DNA from: Flagellimonas maritima
Lineage (GTDB): Bacteria > Bacteroidota > Bacteroidia > Flavobacteriales > Flavobacteriaceae
Length of the DNA: 64,000 nt
Assembly: GCF_003269425.1 (NCBI RefSeq)
Contig: NZ_CP030104.1
Location: 806,001-870,000 of the forward strand
Direction: 5' to 3'
Part shown: in pieces, positions 26,485-35,203 of the stretch
Layout of the letters: each line of letters begins with the position of its first letter
How positions within the stretch are numbered: the stretch's first letter is position 1
Made by a program: the position numbers and the translations under genes
Notes under the pieces: generated by a model
What the model saw: the letters and a program-made list of their open reading frames with translations, nothing else
What the model was told of the DNA's origin: nothing
The model's database searches: none

Positions 26485-27867
26485 TTGTATACAATTATAG
26501 ACATAGAGACCACTGGAAATGGAATAAAGGGAAACAAGATAACCGAGATTTCCATTTTTAAGTATGATGGCGAGAAAATAGTTGATGAGTTTACATCATT
26601 GGTAAATCCCTGTTGTCCCATCCCATATTTTATTACAGGATTAACGGGAATTGATAATGAAATGGTTCGGGACGCTCCCACTTTTGAAGAGGTTGCGAAT
26701 AAAATAAACGAAATTACCAAGGATTCCATTTTTGTGGCACATTCTGTTAATTTTGATTATGGCGTCATCAAAGAAGAGTTCAGAAAAATAGGAATCGATT
26801 TTACCAGAAAAAAGCTGTGTACCGTCCGTTTGTCCCGAAGATTAATACCAGGTTTACGATCCTACAGCTTAGGCAAATTATGTTCGGCCATAAATATTCC
26901 TTTAACAAATAGACATAGGGCAAGAGGTGATGCACATGCGACAGTATTGCTTTTTCAAAAATTAATAAACGCTCCCAAAGCAACAGATATCTTCCAAAAA
27001 TTCTTGAATGCAAGAAGTCAAGAAGCCACACTGCCACCACATCTCCCTAAATCAATTTTTAACAATATCCCACAAAAGCCTGGGGTCTATCATTTTATAA
27101 ATCAAAAAAAAGAAATTATCTACGTAGGAAAAGCAAATAATTTAAAAAACAGGGTTTTGGGGCATTTCTACGATAAGAGCACAAAAGAGATTAAAATGTG
27201 CAATGAAACAGTAAATATCAATTTTAAGCTTTCTGGCAGTGAGTTGCTTGCACTTCTAATGGAATCAACGGATATAAAAGACTATTTTCCAAAATATAAC
27301 AGGTCGCAAAAAAGGATAACAAAACAATATGCCATTTTTGGCTATGAAGACCGAAAGGGTATAGTACACCTTGCCTATAACGCCTTAAAAGGTACACCCA
27401 ACCCTTTAAGAATATTTTATAATCAAACAGATTGCAGGGCTTTTTTAGAAGAGCTCTGCCAAATTTTTTCTCTTTGTCCCAAATACTGTAATCTACAAGA
27501 TACCAATTCTCCTTGCTCTCACCATTTCATTAATTCTTGTAAGGGCATCTGCACTTCCAAAGAATCTGTGGTCGATTATAATAAAAAAGTGAAAGCGGCC
27601 ATCACAAGCATAAAAGCAACTCTTTCAGAGGCAAGAATCATTAAGGAGGAAGGAAGAAATAGTAATGAAAATGCTGTTGTATTGATTGACGAAGGAATCT
27701 ATAAAGGTTATGGATTTATAGATAATGAGTCCGAAATTTCAACAAAGGAAGATATCGAGGCTTTTATAATTCCACAAAAAAATACTTTGGAGACAAATAG
27801 AATCATAAATTCTTATCTACTGAAAAAAAATGTTCTGAGCAAAAAAATTCCTGTGTATTCAAGCTAA
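26485..27867 (+). CDS. DnaQ-like 3'-5' exonuclease fused to a GIY-YIG nuclease domain
   Basis: A 460-residue fusion nuclease. Residues 1-170 are a DEDD exonuclease of the DnaQ/epsilon type (IIDIETTG with the metal-binding Asp and Glu, then VAHSVNFDYGVIKEEF and HRARGDAHAT). Residues about 195-285 are a GIY-YIG domain like that of UvrC and Cho (KPGVYHFINQKKEIIYVGKANNLKNRV), including SGSELLALLMES. A Cys-containing C-terminal region follows (LCPKYCN, CSHHFINSCKGIC). This layout is common in Bacteroidota, probably in DNA repair. The start is a TTG directly before YTIIDIETTG, and no upstream ATG is in frame. It stands alone on the plus strand. Confidence 0.9.
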   Translation: MYTIIDIETTGNGIKGNKITEISIFKYDGEKIVDEFTSLVNPCCPIPYFITGLTGIDNEMVRDAPTFEEVANKINEITKDSIFVAHSVNFDYGVIKEEFRKIGIDFTRKKLCTVRLSRRLIPGLRSYSLGKLCSAINIPLTNRHRARGDAHATVLLFQKLINAPKATDIFQKFLNARSQEATLPPHLPKSIFNNIPQKPGVYHFINQKKEIIYVGKANNLKNRVLGHFYDKSTKEIKMCNETVNINFKLSGSELLALLMESTDIKDYFPKYNRSQKRITKQYAIFGYEDRKGIVHLAYNALKGTPNPLRIFYNQTDCRAFLEELCQIFSLCPKYCNLQDTNSPCSHHFINSCKGICTSKESVVDYNKKVKAAITSIKATLSEARIIKEEGRNSNENAVVLIDEGIYKGYGFIDNESEISTKEDIEAFIIPQKNTLETNRIINSYLLKKNVLSKKIPVYSS

Positions 27868-27879
27868 AAACCAAACACG

Positions 27880-27975
27880 TCAATCCTTTATTTTCCTGTA
27901 CATATGTACAATGAAAATGAACCATATCAAAAAGATGATGGCAATCACGATTGAATATATCAGCACAAAATCCAC
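27880..27975 (-). CDS. Micro membrane protein, 31 residues, coupled to the upstream gene
   Basis: A GTG at 27975 that shares its first base with the last base of the preceding TAG stop codon (TAGTG). It gives a 31-codon frame, MDFVLIYSIVIAIIFLIWFI followed by FIVHMYRKIKD. This is a single membrane helix with a short positive C-terminal tail, which predicts an N-out, C-in orientation. The stop/start overlap implies translational coupling with the 60-residue membrane protein upstream, so the two may form a complex. No known family is recognised. Confidence 0.5.
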   Translation of the reverse strand: MDFVLIYSIVIAIIFLIWFIFIVHMYRKIKD

Positions 27976-28157
27976 TACTTTTTATATTTCAAGTAATTCA
28001 TAAAACCCAACATTGTAGGTGCCCAGAATGCAATAAAAATGGCATCCAATTTTTTTCCTTGAAGGAAAAGTGTTTCGGAAACAATGATGATAGAAATTAC
28101 CACAAGAAGCATAATACAATTCATCACTCCAATCCTCTCAATAAATTTTCGGAACAT
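27975..28157 (-). CDS. Small membrane protein, 60 residues
   Basis: A 60-residue protein starting MFRKFIERIGVMNCIMLLVV, with two hydrophobic segments (VMNCIMLLVVISIIIVSETL at about 11-30 and LDAIFIAFWAPTMLGFMNYL at about 37-56), both compatible with membrane helices. It ends in KYKK. The stop codon overlaps the start codon of a 31-residue membrane peptide. There is no family assignment. The pair convergently faces the exonuclease gene. Confidence 0.55.
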   Translation of the reverse strand: MFRKFIERIGVMNCIMLLVVISIIIVSETLFLQGKKLDAIFIAFWAPTMLGFMNYLKYKK

Positions 28158-28526
28158 TAAGCGTATTTCGTAAGATTATACCCTCTAATATACCCAATAT
28201 AACGTTGAAACATTTAAAAAAATTGTGATTTTTTTAACAAAAAAGCGTTAGAGTTAAAAATGCTTCCAATTGGGATATTTCAACAAACTGATTTTAGATT
28301 GAAGAATTTTGGTATCTCATGCGGAAACTACAGTTAATTTTTAGAAATATTATGTTCTAGATATTATGTCTTAAACAATTACTTTTTAACTATTCAAAAA
28401 AAAATCTGGGATATGATTTGAAAGATATGCTATTGCAGATAGTATCGAACTTATGTATTAGCGTTAATTCTTCATAAGCTGTAAATAAATACTAGGATTA
28501 AAACTAGCTAGTAGATTATACAAAAT
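28158..28526. other. Intergenic region, no gene seen
   Basis: 369 bp of AT-rich sequence between two minus-strand genes. No supported ORF, RNA family or GC-rich hairpin. The promoter of the 60-residue membrane gene should lie near 28160-28230. Confidence 0.4.
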
Positions 28527-29303
28527 TTAATCGACCATTTTTAAAATGACCTTGAAATGTTCAATATCCATTACGTATTGGAATCCTTCATGTAGTTCTC
28601 TTTGTTCAACTACGTAGGGATAAAAAGTAATAGGTTCTATACAGACCATATTATTTACTTCCGTCCAACACATAAAGTGCCCAAAACCTTCGGTTTCAAT
28701 TGCAATTGATTTTTTATCTTTTAGTATAATTGAATTACAGTCAGCAACTTGCAAAGCCCTACTACCGACCTTCAACACCTCTTCCAGAGTAATCTCTCTT
28801 TGACCAGTGCTAATGATTGGGCTATCGGTATACAGTTTAAATGCAGGATGATATCCCAACATAAATGGCATATTGCGTTCTCCTGAGATTTTAAAGATAA
28901 TTTCCAGAGTTGAATTGTTCAGTTCAAAGGTTTTTTCAAAGCAAAAAGTAAAAGGCCACATTAGCCATTGTTCGGTAGATTTTTTAGGATACTTGGAATT
29001 TTTGACAGGTGTTCCCGCAATGTATTCTTTTTTGAAAATAGCTGACGTATCGGTATTGGAAATCAGTTGATAATCCAATTCGCGCAGAATACCATGTTGA
29101 TCCTGTATAGCGTTACCTTTGGAGACCTGTACCCTAAAATCAGCTTCGTTTACCGGTCCTATAATCGGAAACATTTCAGTATCTGAACTTGACCATCCCG
29201 GACTACCCTTTTGATGTATAAACTCATGGCCACTTACCTTAAAACTAACAAGTTCTCCTCCATCTATCCCAACCGAGCTATTTACATTTTCTAATAAAAT
29301 CAT
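28527..29303 (-). CDS. Aldose 1-epimerase family protein
   Basis: A 258-residue galactose-mutarotase-like protein, the family that interconverts alpha and beta anomers of sugars or sugar phosphates. Typical blocks are GGELVSFKVSGHEFIHQ, WPFTFCFEKTFEL, MPFMLGYHPAFKL (conserved His) and CIEPITFYPY (conserved Glu). The start at 29303 is preferred because it gives the natural N-terminus MILLENVNSSVGIDGGELVS and overlaps the preceding peptidase gene by four bases (ATGA). A longer frame upstream would run deep into that gene. It has no signal peptide. Confidence 0.85.
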   Translation of the reverse strand: MILLENVNSSVGIDGGELVSFKVSGHEFIHQKGSPGWSSSDTEMFPIIGPVNEADFRVQVSKGNAIQDQHGILRELDYQLISNTDTSAIFKKEYIAGTPVKNSKYPKKSTEQWLMWPFTFCFEKTFELNNSTLEIIFKISGERNMPFMLGYHPAFKLYTDSPIISTGQREITLEEVLKVGSRALQVADCNSIILKDKKSIAIETEGFGHFMCWTEVNNMVCIEPITFYPYVVEQRELHEGFQYVMDIEHFKVILKMVD

Positions 29304-30601
29304 TGTTTGGTATTGATAAGTCTGTGGATCAAAATTGCGGTACGTTTGGTCAGCGCTTCTATAGTGTTCAGATTGACTGTCTCTTCTGGCGTATGTGCAC
29401 CAGAACCCATAGTGCCCAAGCCATCCAAACAATCTACGTACTCGGCAACAAAAGAAACATCTGCCGCTCCCCTTTTACCGGGGTCGTATGCCAAAACCTT
29501 TCCCTGGTCTAAATCGATACTTACTTCGTTCAAAATATTCAATAAAGCTTCATTCCCTTCTGTAGGCTTCATGGCTGGATAACTATCTGTAAAGGATATT
29601 GTTGCCGAAGTGTTTGGAAGGTTATTCGATACAATTTTCTTCATTTTCCCCCTTGCCCTTTCTTTCTGCTCTTCAGAAATAAACCTAAGTCCTCCCCTGA
29701 CCAATGCTTCTTGGGCAACCACGTTGGTCTTTCCAAAAACGTCCCCCTTGCTGGTGGTATTATCAAAATTTACGAAGGTTCCTCCTAAAAGTGTTCCTGG
29801 ATTGAAGGTGAGCAGATCTTCTCCTTTAACATCGGTATAGAATTGATGCAGGATTCGCGACATCTCGAAAATAGCACCTGCTCCCACCCTATCATTAAAA
29901 ATTCCAGAGGAATGTGCCCGCTTGCCTTCCACTTCAACAGCCCAACCAGAGGAACCTCTTCTTGCCACAGTGGCATAGTTAAAACCTGTTGAGGTTTCAA
30001 AACCCAGTGCAATGTCGCTCCGTTTTGCAGCATCTATCAAATCCTTTCTACTGATGGACAAAGGTTTGCCCGTGCTTTCTTCATCCCCTGTAAAAGCGGT
30101 GATTATTTGTGCATTTTTTAGCAATCCGTTTTCATGAAGTGCTTTTAATGCATACAATACAATGACATTGCCACCTTTCATATCGTTTCCACCTGGAGCG
30201 TGGGCAATGCTATCGTTCACCATTGTAAATTCTTGAAAAGGGCTATCTTCTTCAAAAACGGTATCCAAATGACCAATGAGCAATAGTTTCTTTCCTTTAT
30301 TCCCGGACGTTTCAGCAAAGAGATGGCCTGCACGATTCATTTTTTCTGGCATTTCGATCCAGGTAGTCTTAAAATCAATTTCTTCAAAGGCATTACTAAA
30401 GACCATGCCCACTTCTTTTACCCCTTCAGAATTTAGTGTGCCGCTATTGATGTTGACCACTTTTTCCAAAAAGGAGATTGCATCGGTATTATTATTTTCA
30501 ACTGATGCAATAATTTTCTTTTCTATTCTTGAAAGATTTTGGGCAACTAGAGTGATGGTCAGCAAAAAACTGCTAACAGTGAGGAGGTTCTTAATTGACA
30601 T
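29300..30601 (-). CDS. M20 family metallopeptidase, exported
   Basis: A 433-residue zinc peptidase of the M20 family (glutamate-carboxypeptidase-like). A signal peptide (MSIKNLLTVSSFLLTITLVA) selects the ATG at 30601 over a longer frame overlapping the upstream gene. Metal and catalytic residues are visible in LLIGHLDTVFE (His, Asp), PGGNDMKGGN (Asp), TGDEESTG (Glu pair) and LGFETSTG. The lid domain (KRAHSSGIFNDRVGAGAI) contains the conserved His. The protein ends with a further His in GSGAHTPEE. It would cleave C-terminal residues from peptides in the periplasm. It overlaps the aldose epimerase gene by four bases. Confidence 0.9.
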   Translation of the reverse strand: MSIKNLLTVSSFLLTITLVAQNLSRIEKKIIASVENNNTDAISFLEKVVNINSGTLNSEGVKEVGMVFSNAFEEIDFKTTWIEMPEKMNRAGHLFAETSGNKGKKLLLIGHLDTVFEEDSPFQEFTMVNDSIAHAPGGNDMKGGNVIVLYALKALHENGLLKNAQIITAFTGDEESTGKPLSISRKDLIDAAKRSDIALGFETSTGFNYATVARRGSSGWAVEVEGKRAHSSGIFNDRVGAGAIFEMSRILHQFYTDVKGEDLLTFNPGTLLGGTFVNFDNTTSKGDVFGKTNVVAQEALVRGGLRFISEEQKERARGKMKKIVSNNLPNTSATISFTDSYPAMKPTEGNEALLNILNEVSIDLDQGKVLAYDPGKRGAADVSFVAEYVDCLDGLGTMGSGAHTPEETVNLNTIEALTKRTAILIHRLINTKQ

Positions 30602-30633
30602 AAAATCGGATTTTGCCCCTAATTTAGAGAAAA

Positions 30634-31614
30634 TTAATCGATATATCCTTTCTCTCGCATCCAATCATCATTGAACATTTTGCCCACATATCGACTACCG
30701 TGATCGTGAAACAATACTACGACCACATCGTCTTTTGAAAAGTGCTCTTTTAACTGTAACAATCCTTTGATGGCCGCCCCGGCAGAGTTACCCAGAAACA
30801 TGCCTTCTTCTTTTGCTAAACGTTGGGTATAAACCGCTGCATCTTTATCGGTCACTTTGGTGAAACCATCAATAATTTCAAAACGTACATTTTTGGGCAA
30901 TATATCTTCTCCTATCCCCTCGGTTACGTAGGGATAGATTTCGTTTTCATCAAAAATACCCGTCTCATGGAACTTTTTAAAAACCGAGCCGTAAGTATCG
31001 ATGCCCCATACTTTTACATTGGGATTCTTTTCTTTTAAATAGCTGCCTACACCGGAAATGGTACCACCTGTGCCTACACCGACCACAAAATGGGTCACTT
31101 TACCTTGGGTTTGCTCCCAGATTTCCGGTCCCGTACTCAAATAATGGGCCTTACAATTTGACGGATTGTCATATTGATTGACGTACCAAGAATTGGGAAT
31201 CTCTTTGGATAAGCGTTTGGCAGTAGAATAATAACTACGAGGGTCTTCTGGAGCTACGTCTGTAGGGCAGACATGAACTTCGCTACCAACCGCTTTTAGA
31301 ATATCTATCTTTTCCTTGGATTGTTTGTCACTGATGACACAGATCATTTTATAATCCTTTACAACTGCTGCTAAGGCCAATCCCATTCCAGTATTCCCAG
31401 ACGTGCCCTCTATAATCGTTCCTCCTGGTTTAAGGATTCCTGCAGCCTCGGCATCTTCAATCATTTGAAGTGCCATCCGGTCCTTTACGGAGTTCCCAGG
31501 ATTAAATGTTTCGTATTTTGCCAGCACTAAACAAGGTAGGTCAGCAGTTAAAGCATTGAGTTTGACCAAAGGAGTCTTTCCAATAGTTTCGAGTATATTT
31601 TTAGCGTATTCCAT
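30634..31614 (-). CDS. Cysteine synthase/cystathionine beta-synthase-like PLP enzyme
   Basis: A 326-residue beta-family PLP enzyme. The PLP lysine lies in NPGNSVKDRMA. The substrate-binding loop EGTSGNTGMGLA and the phosphate loop GVGTGGTISGVG are intact. It lacks the C-terminal CBS regulatory domains, so it is closer in size to cysteine synthase, although its sequence (TPLVKLN, KYETFNPG, VWGIDTYGS) resembles the catalytic core of cystathionine beta-synthase. The start MEYAKNILETIGKTPLVKL at 31614 fits the family. An ATG seven codons upstream (31635) is possible. It lies 32 bp upstream of the M20 peptidase gene in the same direction. Confidence 0.88.
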   Translation of the reverse strand: MEYAKNILETIGKTPLVKLNALTADLPCLVLAKYETFNPGNSVKDRMALQMIEDAEAAGILKPGGTIIEGTSGNTGMGLALAAVVKDYKMICVISDKQSKEKIDILKAVGSEVHVCPTDVAPEDPRSYYSTAKRLSKEIPNSWYVNQYDNPSNCKAHYLSTGPEIWEQTQGKVTHFVVGVGTGGTISGVGSYLKEKNPNVKVWGIDTYGSVFKKFHETGIFDENEIYPYVTEGIGEDILPKNVRFEIIDGFTKVTDKDAAVYTQRLAKEEGMFLGNSAGAAIKGLLQLKEHFSKDDVVVVLFHDHGSRYVGKMFNDDWMREKGYID

Positions 31615-31646
31615 AATCGCCGCAAAGATAATCAAACAAGATGTAG

Positions 31647-31674
31647 TTGTTCCTTGTTCCTTGTTTCTTGTTCG
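31647..31674. repeat. Heptamer tandem repeat, TTGTTCC x4
   Basis: Four consecutive 7-bp units: TTGTTCC, TTGTTCC, TTGTTTC and TTGTTCG. They lie just upstream of the cysteine-synthase-like gene, in the same gap as the repeats at 31743 and 31781. Confidence 0.8.
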
Positions 31675-31742
31675 TTATTTAGAGACATTGTTCGGCATTC
31701 AAAAAGAACTTTTGTTTGAACATTGAGTTTGTAGTTGTATTT

Positions 31743-31760
31743 GGGTCTAGGGTCTAGGGT
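31743..31760. repeat. Heptamer tandem repeat, GGGTCTA x2.6
   Basis: GGGTCTA, GGGTCTA, GGGT. This is a second 7-bp unit, unrelated in sequence to TTGTTCC, in the same intergenic gap. Confidence 0.7.
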
Positions 31761-31780
31761 TTCGGCTAAAAAAGTAAAAT

Positions 31781-31875
31781 TAGAACTTGTGTTTATACCT
31801 TGAACTTGAGCTTATACTTGGATTTTTGAACTTGTATTTGAGTTTAATTTTTGTATTTGAATTTTATGTTTGAAC
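31781..31875. repeat. Degenerate hexamer tandem array, TTGAAC-type
   Basis: About 95 bp made of diverged 6-bp units with occasional one- or two-base slips: TTGTGT, TTATAC, TTGAAC, TTGAGC, TTATAC, TTGGAT, TTGAAC, TTGTAT, TTGAGT and others. It ends eight bases from the stop codon of the permease gene. The same words occur in reverse orientation at 61946-62019. Confidence 0.75.
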
Positions 31876-31883
31876 CTATACCC

Positions 31884-33125
31884 TCACTCAAACTTAATGG
31901 CCTTTACCGGGGTTATTTTAGTAATAATGTACGAAGGCAACAAAAGCATCAACAAACATAAGAGCATTACACCCAGATTTAAAGATAAAATCATTGGAAC
32001 ATCAATGTGCACAGGAATGTATTCGATATAATACTCTTCAGGATTTGGAAATTTGAACAAGCGATATTTATCTTGAAGGTATAACAAACCCAAACCAATA
32101 CCGTTACCCCACAGCAAACCTATAGAGATTAGATAAGCTGCGTTGTACAAAAAAACTTTTCGAATGCTCCAATTTTCACACCCCAATGCTTTTAGAACAC
32201 CTATCATCTGGGTACGTTCCAAAATAAGTACGAGCAATGCCGTAATCATATTGATGCCTCCAACAATAATCATGATACCAATGATAAGTGCAATATTAAA
32301 ATCGAAAAGGCTTATCCATTCGAATATTCTAAAATATTTGGTCTTGATATTTTGCGTATCTAAACTGGAAAGTGTTTTTCCGTAGATTTCATTGCTTTTT
32401 TCTTCCAATTCGTCAAAGTCTTCCAAAAAAACCTCAAAAGTTCCAATTTCATCAGCTTTCCACCTGTTCATACGTTGTAGGTGGCGAATGTCAACAAAAA
32501 CATAGGTAGTATCAAATTCCTCAAAACCACTGTCGTAAATACCAACAATATTGAATTTTCTGGTATTGGGAACTTTAGAAGCGTCCCCATCTTTCAAGAA
32601 AAAAGAAAAAAATGAGTCTCCGACCGTTAATTGCAATCTATCTGCCATGATTCTAGAAACCAAAACCTCATCATTTAGATTTTTCGAATAATCAGGCAAC
32701 CTTCCGTCAATTATAAATTCCTCGAAAACATTCCAATTGTAATCTTGGCCCACACCTTTTGCAAGCATCCCTTCAAACGTATCTTCAGTTCTTATAATCC
32801 CACCTTTGGTAGCAATGGCCTGAACATGTGAAATGCCATCGACATCCTTGAATTTGGGATAAAACTCCTGTTCCAAAGAAACAGGCACTACGGAAACTTC
32901 GGAAGTATTGTTATCGAAATTGGAGATTTGGATATGGCCATTAAAGGCAGCAACCTTTTCACGGATTTTTTGCTTGAGCCCCACACCTGTTGCAATGGCA
33001 ATCAACATCATTACGATACCGATGGCAATTGCTGCTATGGCAATTTTTATTATAGGAGCGGAAATACTAATTTTATGCTCCTTCCCTGTAATCAGGCGTT
33101 TGGCAATAAACAATTCTAAATTCAA
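31884..33125 (-). CDS. ABC transporter permease of the LolC/LolE (MacB/FtsX) type
   Basis: A 413-residue inner-membrane permease related to the lipoprotein-releasing LolCDE system. The N-terminal segment (FIAKRLITGKEHKISISAPI, then IKIAIAAIAIGIVMMLIAIA) is typical. A periplasmic domain of about 210 residues follows, then three C-terminal membrane helices (IALIIGIMIIVGGINMITAL, AAYLISIGLLWGNGIGLGLL, MILSLNLGVMLLCLLMLLLP). FtsX-like blocks such as LERTQMIGVLKALGCENWSIRKVF are clear. No ATPase gene adjoins it. Its start codon is only three bases from that of the divergent NamZ gene, so the promoters of each must lie inside the other gene. Confidence 0.9.
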   Translation of the reverse strand: MNLELFIAKRLITGKEHKISISAPIIKIAIAAIAIGIVMMLIAIATGVGLKQKIREKVAAFNGHIQISNFDNNTSEVSVVPVSLEQEFYPKFKDVDGISHVQAIATKGGIIRTEDTFEGMLAKGVGQDYNWNVFEEFIIDGRLPDYSKNLNDEVLVSRIMADRLQLTVGDSFFSFFLKDGDASKVPNTRKFNIVGIYDSGFEEFDTTYVFVDIRHLQRMNRWKADEIGTFEVFLEDFDELEEKSNEIYGKTLSSLDTQNIKTKYFRIFEWISLFDFNIALIIGIMIIVGGINMITALLVLILERTQMIGVLKALGCENWSIRKVFLYNAAYLISIGLLWGNGIGLGLLYLQDKYRLFKFPNPEEYYIEYIPVHIDVPMILSLNLGVMLLCLLMLLLPSYIITKITPVKAIKFE

Positions 33126-33128
33126 CGA

Positions 33129-34355
33129 ATGTCCGTTTTATCTATTTTCAAAAATACTGCTTTATTGTTGTTTTTACTGTTTTCTTCATGCAGGGGACAG
33201 GAAAAGGAAATTGTGCATACCGCCGACCATAAAGAAAAAGATACTCTATCGGCAATTAAAGTTGCTGCGAATAGAACAACGGAATATCTACCATTACTCA
33301 AAAATAAAAATGTTGGAGTGGTGGCCAATCAGACCAGTGTGATTTTTAAAGAAAATGGATACACCCATTTAGTGGATTCATTGGTTTCCTTGAAGACGAA
33401 TATTGAAAAAGTATTTGCGCCGGAACATGGGTTTCGTGGTAGAGCGGATGCAGGCGAATTGGTCAAAGATGGTGTGGACACCAAAACTGGACTCCCCATT
33501 GTTTCACTTTACGGGAAGAACAAAAAACCTTCCGAAGACCAACTAAAAGGTCTGGACATTATTCTTTTTGATATTCAAGATGTTGGTGTTCGGTTCTATA
33601 CCTATATCGCAACGCTACAACTGGTCATGGAAGCTTGTGCAGAAAATAATGTTCCAATCGTTGTTTTAGATAGGCCTAATCCCAACGGGCATTATGTAGA
33701 CGGCCCTACTATGCAAAAAGAGCATACAAGCTTTTTAGGGATGACCACTATCCCTTTAGTATACGGAATGACTATTGGAGAATATGCGAAAATGATCAAT
33801 TCCGAAAGATGGTTGCGTGAAGAAGTCCGTGCGGACTTGACCATAATCCCACTTGAAAATTATTCCCATCAATCCAAGTACCACATCCCAATTAGACCCT
33901 CGCCAAACCTCCCCAACGATGTTGCCATCAATCTCTATCCAAGTCTAGGCCTTTTTGAAGGTACCAACGTTAATGCAGGAAGGGGAACCGAGTTCCAGTT
34001 TCAACGCTACGGAGCATCATTTTTGGATAGTAATCTATACGATTTTAGCTATGTTCCCAAACCTAATTTTGGTTCCAAAAATCCAAAAGAAGAGGGCGAA
34101 AAGTGTTTTGGAAAAGATTTATCAGGACATGCACAGATGAATACTGTTTCCTTACAATGGTTGATGGATGCATATATCAATGCTTCGGATAAATCAAAGA
34201 TTTTCAAAACTGAATCCTTCACTAAACATGTAGGGACCAATAGTTTGCAGAAACAAATTGAAGCGGGACTCTCAGAATCAGAAATTAAAGCAACCTGGCA
34301 GAAGGATTTGGAGTTTTTTAAAATAATTAGAGAAAAGTACTTAATTTATGATTAA
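33129..34355 (+). CDS. namZ: Exo-beta-N-acetylmuramidase NamZ family (DUF1343, GH171) lipoprotein
   Basis: A 408-residue DUF1343 protein. A characterised member, NamZ, releases N-acetylmuramic acid from the non-reducing end of peptidoglycan fragments and defines family GH171. The signal peptide ends in LFSSC, so it is a lipoprotein. Family blocks are VGVVANQTSVIF, FAPEHGFRGRADAGE, DIILFDIQDVGVRFYTYI, VVLDRPNPNGHYVDGPT, GMTTIPLVYGMTIGEYA, PSPNLPNDVAINLYPSLGLFEGTNVNAGRGT and FGKDLSGH. It points to cell-wall recycling, a theme shared with the VanX/racemase operon 10 kb away. The stop codon overlaps the convergent sterol-desaturase-like gene by four bases. Confidence 0.92.
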   Translation: MSVLSIFKNTALLLFLLFSSCRGQEKEIVHTADHKEKDTLSAIKVAANRTTEYLPLLKNKNVGVVANQTSVIFKENGYTHLVDSLVSLKTNIEKVFAPEHGFRGRADAGELVKDGVDTKTGLPIVSLYGKNKKPSEDQLKGLDIILFDIQDVGVRFYTYIATLQLVMEACAENNVPIVVLDRPNPNGHYVDGPTMQKEHTSFLGMTTIPLVYGMTIGEYAKMINSERWLREEVRADLTIIPLENYSHQSKYHIPIRPSPNLPNDVAINLYPSLGLFEGTNVNAGRGTEFQFQRYGASFLDSNLYDFSYVPKPNFGSKNPKEEGEKCFGKDLSGHAQMNTVSLQWLMDAYINASDKSKIFKTESFTKHVGTNSLQKQIEAGLSESEIKATWQKDLEFFKIIREKYLIYD

Positions 34356-35182
34356 TTGTTTGTAGTGGGTCTTCTATATTTATGGAAAGGCTGCTTTAGC
34401 AAGCCCCATATACTGCTGTTTTCCTTTTCATCGGGGAAAGTATCGACACCGTAAACTATCTTGTCCACATCCATTTTCATGTAAGTACCGAAAAGCCTAT
34501 CCCAAATTGAAAAGATATTACCATAATTGGAATCTGTATAGGGAAGTTGATAATGATGATGCACCTTGTGCATATCGGGGCTTATTATAATCCAACTTAT
34601 GGCGTCATCCAATTTTTTTGGCAATCGAATATTGGCATGATTGAACTGTGAAAGCACTACGGACAGACTTTGGTACAACATAACTATGCCTATTGGCGCC
34701 CCAACAAGAAAAACACCTGTTAAAGTGAAAGCATATCGAATCAAGCTTTCCAGGGGATGATGGCGATTAGCCGTTGTCGTATCTACATTATGGTCGGAAT
34801 GGTGCACCAAATGTACCATCCAAAGCGGCTTTACCTTATGCTCTACAAGGTGTGCCGTATAAGCCCCTATCAAATCCAGAAGCATAACACCGAGAAGCAC
34901 GTACAACCACAAGGGCATTTCTGGCAGCCAATTGATGATTCCGAATTGGTTTTCTACGGACCAATCCGCGGTTTTTAGCAACAAAAATGCTAGTGGAAAA
35001 TTGACGATGATAGTCGTCAACGTAAAGAAGAAGTTAGGAACGGAATGGCGCCATTTTCTGTAATTTACGCTAAATAGAGGTACGATACCTTCCAGTATCC
35101 AGAAGAAAGTGATACCCCCAACTAAAATAAGACTTCTATGTAAAGGGGGAATGCTTTCAAAATACGTAATCAATTGTTCCAT
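34352..35182 (-). CDS. Sterol desaturase/fatty-acid hydroxylase family membrane protein
   Basis: A 276-residue membrane di-iron enzyme of the fatty-acid hydroxylase superfamily. The His-rich metal boxes are HLVEH, VHLVHHSDHNVD, ANRHHPLE, and MHKVHHHYQLPYTDSNYG. Four membrane segments surround them. The substrate is probably a lipid or carotenoid but cannot be read here. The gene is convergent with NamZ with a four-base overlap, and the Fe-S cluster gene lies 21 bp upstream in the same direction. Confidence 0.9.
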   Translation of the reverse strand: MEQLITYFESIPPLHRSLILVGGITFFWILEGIVPLFSVNYRKWRHSVPNFFFTLTTIIVNFPLAFLLLKTADWSVENQFGIINWLPEMPLWLYVLLGVMLLDLIGAYTAHLVEHKVKPLWMVHLVHHSDHNVDTTTANRHHPLESLIRYAFTLTGVFLVGAPIGIVMLYQSLSVVLSQFNHANIRLPKKLDDAISWIIISPDMHKVHHHYQLPYTDSNYGNIFSIWDRLFGTYMKMDVDKIVYGVDTFPDEKENSSIWGLLKQPFHKYRRPTTNN

Positions 35183-35203
35183 AGTACCAAATATAAGAAA
35201 TCA

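Noticed and set aside
28527..29432. Longer 301-residue form of the aldose epimerase
   Set aside because: The extra 43 residues overlap the M20 peptidase gene and have no similarity to the family. The ATG at 29303 gives the natural N-terminus.
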